The notes under the pieces are model-generated. The model was not told the DNA's origin and searched no databases. It saw nothing but the letters and a program-made list of their open reading frames with translations. The translations under genes were made by a program, and so were the position numbers. From NCBI RefSeq assembly GCF_015476235.1, contig NZ_CP064338.1, positions 1,364,001 through 1,428,000 of the forward strand: a stretch of 64,000 bases of DNA. The letters are read 5' to 3'. Positions 62,462-64,000 of this stretch are shown here, one piece after another. This DNA is from Caldimonas thermodepolymerans. Lineage in GTDB: Bacteria; Pseudomonadota; Gammaproteobacteria; Burkholderiales; Burkholderiaceae_C. Every line of letters starts with the position of its first letter. The stretch's first letter is position 1.

Positions 62462-62890
62462 ATGTCGTATCCGTTCCCCGTCTCGCGTTGGCTGCGCAGC
62501 ATCGCCTGCGCCGTGTCGGTCTGCTTCGGCGCCTCGGCCTTCGCCCAGCCCGTGCAGGCCACCCTGATCACCACCGAGCAGGTGGCCCAGGAGGTCGCCC
62601 TGCAGGCGCGCAGGGCCGAGGGGCAGGCGCATCGCGATGCGCTGGCCGCCCACCTGGACCGTCCGGAACTGCAGGCCAGGCTGCAGGAGTGGGGCGTCAC
62701 GCCGGAGCAGGCGCGCGAGCGCGTGGCGGCGCTGACCGACGAGGAGGCCGCCGAGCTGGTGGCGCGCATCGACGCCGCGCCGGCCGGCGGCGACGTGATC
62801 GGTGCGATCATCTTCGTGTTCGTGCTGCTGCTGATCACCGACATCCTCGGCTTCACGAAGGTGTTCCCGTTCACCCGTTCCGTCCGTTGA
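62462..62890 (+). CDS. PA2779-family small membrane protein
   Basis: The 142-residue protein has an N-terminal signal or anchor (about 8-28, ending at AFA). A central alpha-helical region rich in charged residues (about 36-108) contains LITTEQVAQEVALQA and LDRPELQARLQEWGVTPEQA. One C-terminal helix follows (about 115-132, VIGAIIFVFVLLLITDILG). It matches the PA2779 family, always found next to the PA2778-type cysteine peptidase, as here (1 bp apart). Function is unknown; it could be the substrate or membrane partner of that peptidase. The open frame to 62294 is a spurious extension. Confidence 0.88.
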   Translation: MSYPFPVSRWLRSIACAVSVCFGASAFAQPVQATLITTEQVAQEVALQARRAEGQAHRDALAAHLDRPELQARLQEWGVTPEQARERVAALTDEEAAELVARIDAAPAGGDVIGAIIFVFVLLLITDILGFTKVFPFTRSVR

Positions 62891-62891
62891 A

Positions 62892-63881
62892 TTGAACCCC
62901 TTGCCTTTTCCCTTCCCGGCGCGCTTCTCGCCGGGCCGCCGCCGCGTGCTCGCCGGCGTCGCCGCGCTGGGCGCCGGCGCGCTGGCCGGCTGCGCGACCC
63001 AGACCGCCGCGCTGCTCGAGGCGCCCGGTGCCGACCTGCCGCGGCGCGTCGAGCTGGCCGACACCCCGTTCTTCCCGCAGGACCAGCGCTTCCTCTGCGG
63101 GCCCGAATCGCTGGCGGCAGTGCTGCACGTGGCCGGCCGGCCGGTGACGCCGGCCGAGCTGGTCCCGCAGGTCTACCTGCCCGGGCGGCAGGGCTCGCTG
63201 CAGACCGAGATGCTGGCCGCGGCGCGCCGGCAGGGCGCGGTCGCGGTGCCGCTGCCGACGCGGCTGGAGGCGGTGTGCCGCGAGCTGGCCGCCGGCACCC
63301 CGGTGGTGGTGCTGCAGAACCTGGGGCTGTCGGTCTCGCCGGTCTGGCACTACGCGGTGGCGATCGGCTACGACCTGGACGAGCGGATCATGCTGCTGCG
63401 CTCGGGGCGCGAGCGGCGCGCGGTGATGCCGCTGCGCACCTTCGAGCACACCTGGGCCCGCTCGGGGCACTGGGCCTTCGTCGCGCTGGCGCCGGGGCGC
63501 CTGCCGGCCAGCGCCGGCGAGGCCGAGGTGACGCGTGCGCTGGTGGCCTTCGAGCGCGTCGCGCCGCCCGAGGCGGCCCTGCAGGGCTACCTCGCGGCGC
63601 TGCAGCACTGGCCCGGCAACGTGACGCTCGCGATGGGGCGCGGCAACACGCTGTATGCGGCCGGGCGCAAGCGCGAGGCGGCGGAGGCGTTCCGCGCCAT
63701 TGCGCAGGCGCACCAGCACGGCGCGGCCTGGGTCAACCTGGGCTGGGTGCTGCTCGAGCTCGGCGAGGTGGCGCAGGCCGAGGAGGCGGCGCGCCAGGCG
63801 GTCGCGCTGGGCGGCCACTGGCGCGACCAGGCGCAGGCGCTGCTGCGCCGGGTCGAGGCGGCCAGGCAGCCGGCGTCGTGA
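62892..63881 (+). CDS. PA2778-family cysteine peptidase lipoprotein with C-terminal TPR
   Basis: This 329-residue protein begins with a lipoprotein signal; the lipobox is LAGC with Cys34. A C39-like papain-fold peptidase domain (about 55-210) carries the nucleophile Cys69 in FLCGPESLAAVL and His153 in VWHYAVAIGYD, followed by tetratricopeptide-type helices (about 230-325). The TTG at 62892 starts 1 bp after the PA2779-family stop; other starts would remove part of the signal. Periplasmic processing of a peptide, possibly its PA2779-type neighbour, is plausible but unproven. Confidence 0.85.
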   Translation: MNPLPFPFPARFSPGRRRVLAGVAALGAGALAGCATQTAALLEAPGADLPRRVELADTPFFPQDQRFLCGPESLAAVLHVAGRPVTPAELVPQVYLPGRQGSLQTEMLAAARRQGAVAVPLPTRLEAVCRELAAGTPVVVLQNLGLSVSPVWHYAVAIGYDLDERIMLLRSGRERRAVMPLRTFEHTWARSGHWAFVALAPGRLPASAGEAEVTRALVAFERVAPPEAALQGYLAALQHWPGNVTLAMGRGNTLYAAGRKREAAEAFRAIAQAHQHGAAWVNLGWVLLELGEVAQAEEAARQAVALGGHWRDQAQALLRRVEAARQPAS

Positions 63882-63905
63882 CCACAGGCGCGGGCGTGCG
63901 CCGCC

Positions 63906-64000
63906 TCAGAAGCGTTCGTCCGGCCCCAGGTAGCGCCACTGCCCGGGCGGGAGGTCGCCGAGCAGCACGCGGCCGATGCGGATGCGCTTGAGGCCGATCA
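63906..64000 (-). CDS. RsuA/RluB/RluE-family pseudouridine synthase, C-terminal fragment
   Basis: The last 31 codons of a minus-strand gene are visible; the rest is outside the window. The peptide [20 protein letters not shown] followed by YLGPDERF matches the conserved C-terminus of RsuA/RluB/RluE/RluF pseudouridine synthases, which isomerise uridine in rRNA. The specific member cannot be told from this fragment. Confidence 0.75.
   Translation of the reverse strand, partial: IGLKRIRIGRVLLGDLPPGQWRYLGPDERF

Overview
The window is GC-rich DNA (roughly 70 % G+C) densely packed with chromosomal genes. The gene content points to a betaproteobacterium of the order Burkholderiales, probably in the Rubrivivax/Leptothrix/Caldimonas neighbourhood. 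The pointers are a TctCBA/Bug tripartite transporter with its two-component pair, a glnA-ntrB-ntrC cluster, a PA2778/PA2779-type pair, class III formaldehyde detoxification, two RhlE helicases and NodT/EmrA/EmrB efflux. This taxonomic call is inference from protein families; there is no rRNA in the window. I see no insertion sequence, phage, CRISPR array or integron, so this reads as core genome rather than an accessory island.

Layout. 1-2981: 3' part of an Mrp-type Na+(K+)/H+ antiporter operon (end of C, then D-E-F-G), every junction overlapping. 3083-3158: tRNA-Ala(CGC) on the minus strand with its own promoter and terminator. 3206-6337: a 3-hydroxyisobutyrate-dehydrogenase-like enzyme, an alpha/beta hydrolase and an actinobacterial-type ahpC-ahpD peroxidase pair. 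6525-12473: tctCBA, a convergent truC, then the TctD/TctE-like regulator pair. 12561-15476: a BvgS-like hybrid kinase. 15492-18753: YchJ-like protein, yaaA, prolyl-4-hydroxylase-like dioxygenase, CoA-transferase/racemase family III. 18868-28960: two rhlE-type RNA helicases bracketing an ECF sigma factor with a membrane ankyrin partner, mnmH, a MgtC/DUF4010 membrane protein and a beta-CASP RNA hydrolase. 28106-30199: formaldehyde detoxification (S-formylglutathione hydrolase plus class III ADH). 30411-38882: ettA, NDH-2 with a coupled small protein, a PAS hybrid kinase, DUF1415, EI24 and CinA-like genes.

38883-44020 is the nitrogen module: glnA preceded by a convincing sigma-54 promoter and two NtrC sites, then a small secreted protein, ntrB and ntrC. 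44055-47098: xthA-folA-(EamA transporter)-thyA on the minus strand, a DNA repair and thymidylate/folate group. 47127-53940: an MsbA-like exporter diverging from a marR gene, followed by a NodT/EmrA/EmrB tripartite efflux operon; marR and the pump are each preceded by a matching palindrome that looks like the MarR operator. 53947-60076: an FtsX-type ABC system (permease, AttH/CrtC-like lipocalin protein, ATPase) interrupted by a diguanylate cyclase and a diiron MBL/ODP-like protein. 60073-62261: miaA and a Bcr/CflA transporter. 62462-63881: a PA2779/PA2778-type pair. The window closes inside an RsuA/RluB-family pseudouridine synthase.

The strongest non-routine signals are cis-regulatory and organisational: the paired MarR palindromes, the NtrC/sigma-54 architecture, several genes whose -10 hexamer sits only 6-8 nt before the start codon (candidate leaderless mRNAs), the interrupted FtsX-ABC locus with the ODP/diguanylate-cyclase pair inside it, and the PA2778/PA2779 peptidase-peptide pair. 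I found nothing I can defend as a wholly new multi-gene system.
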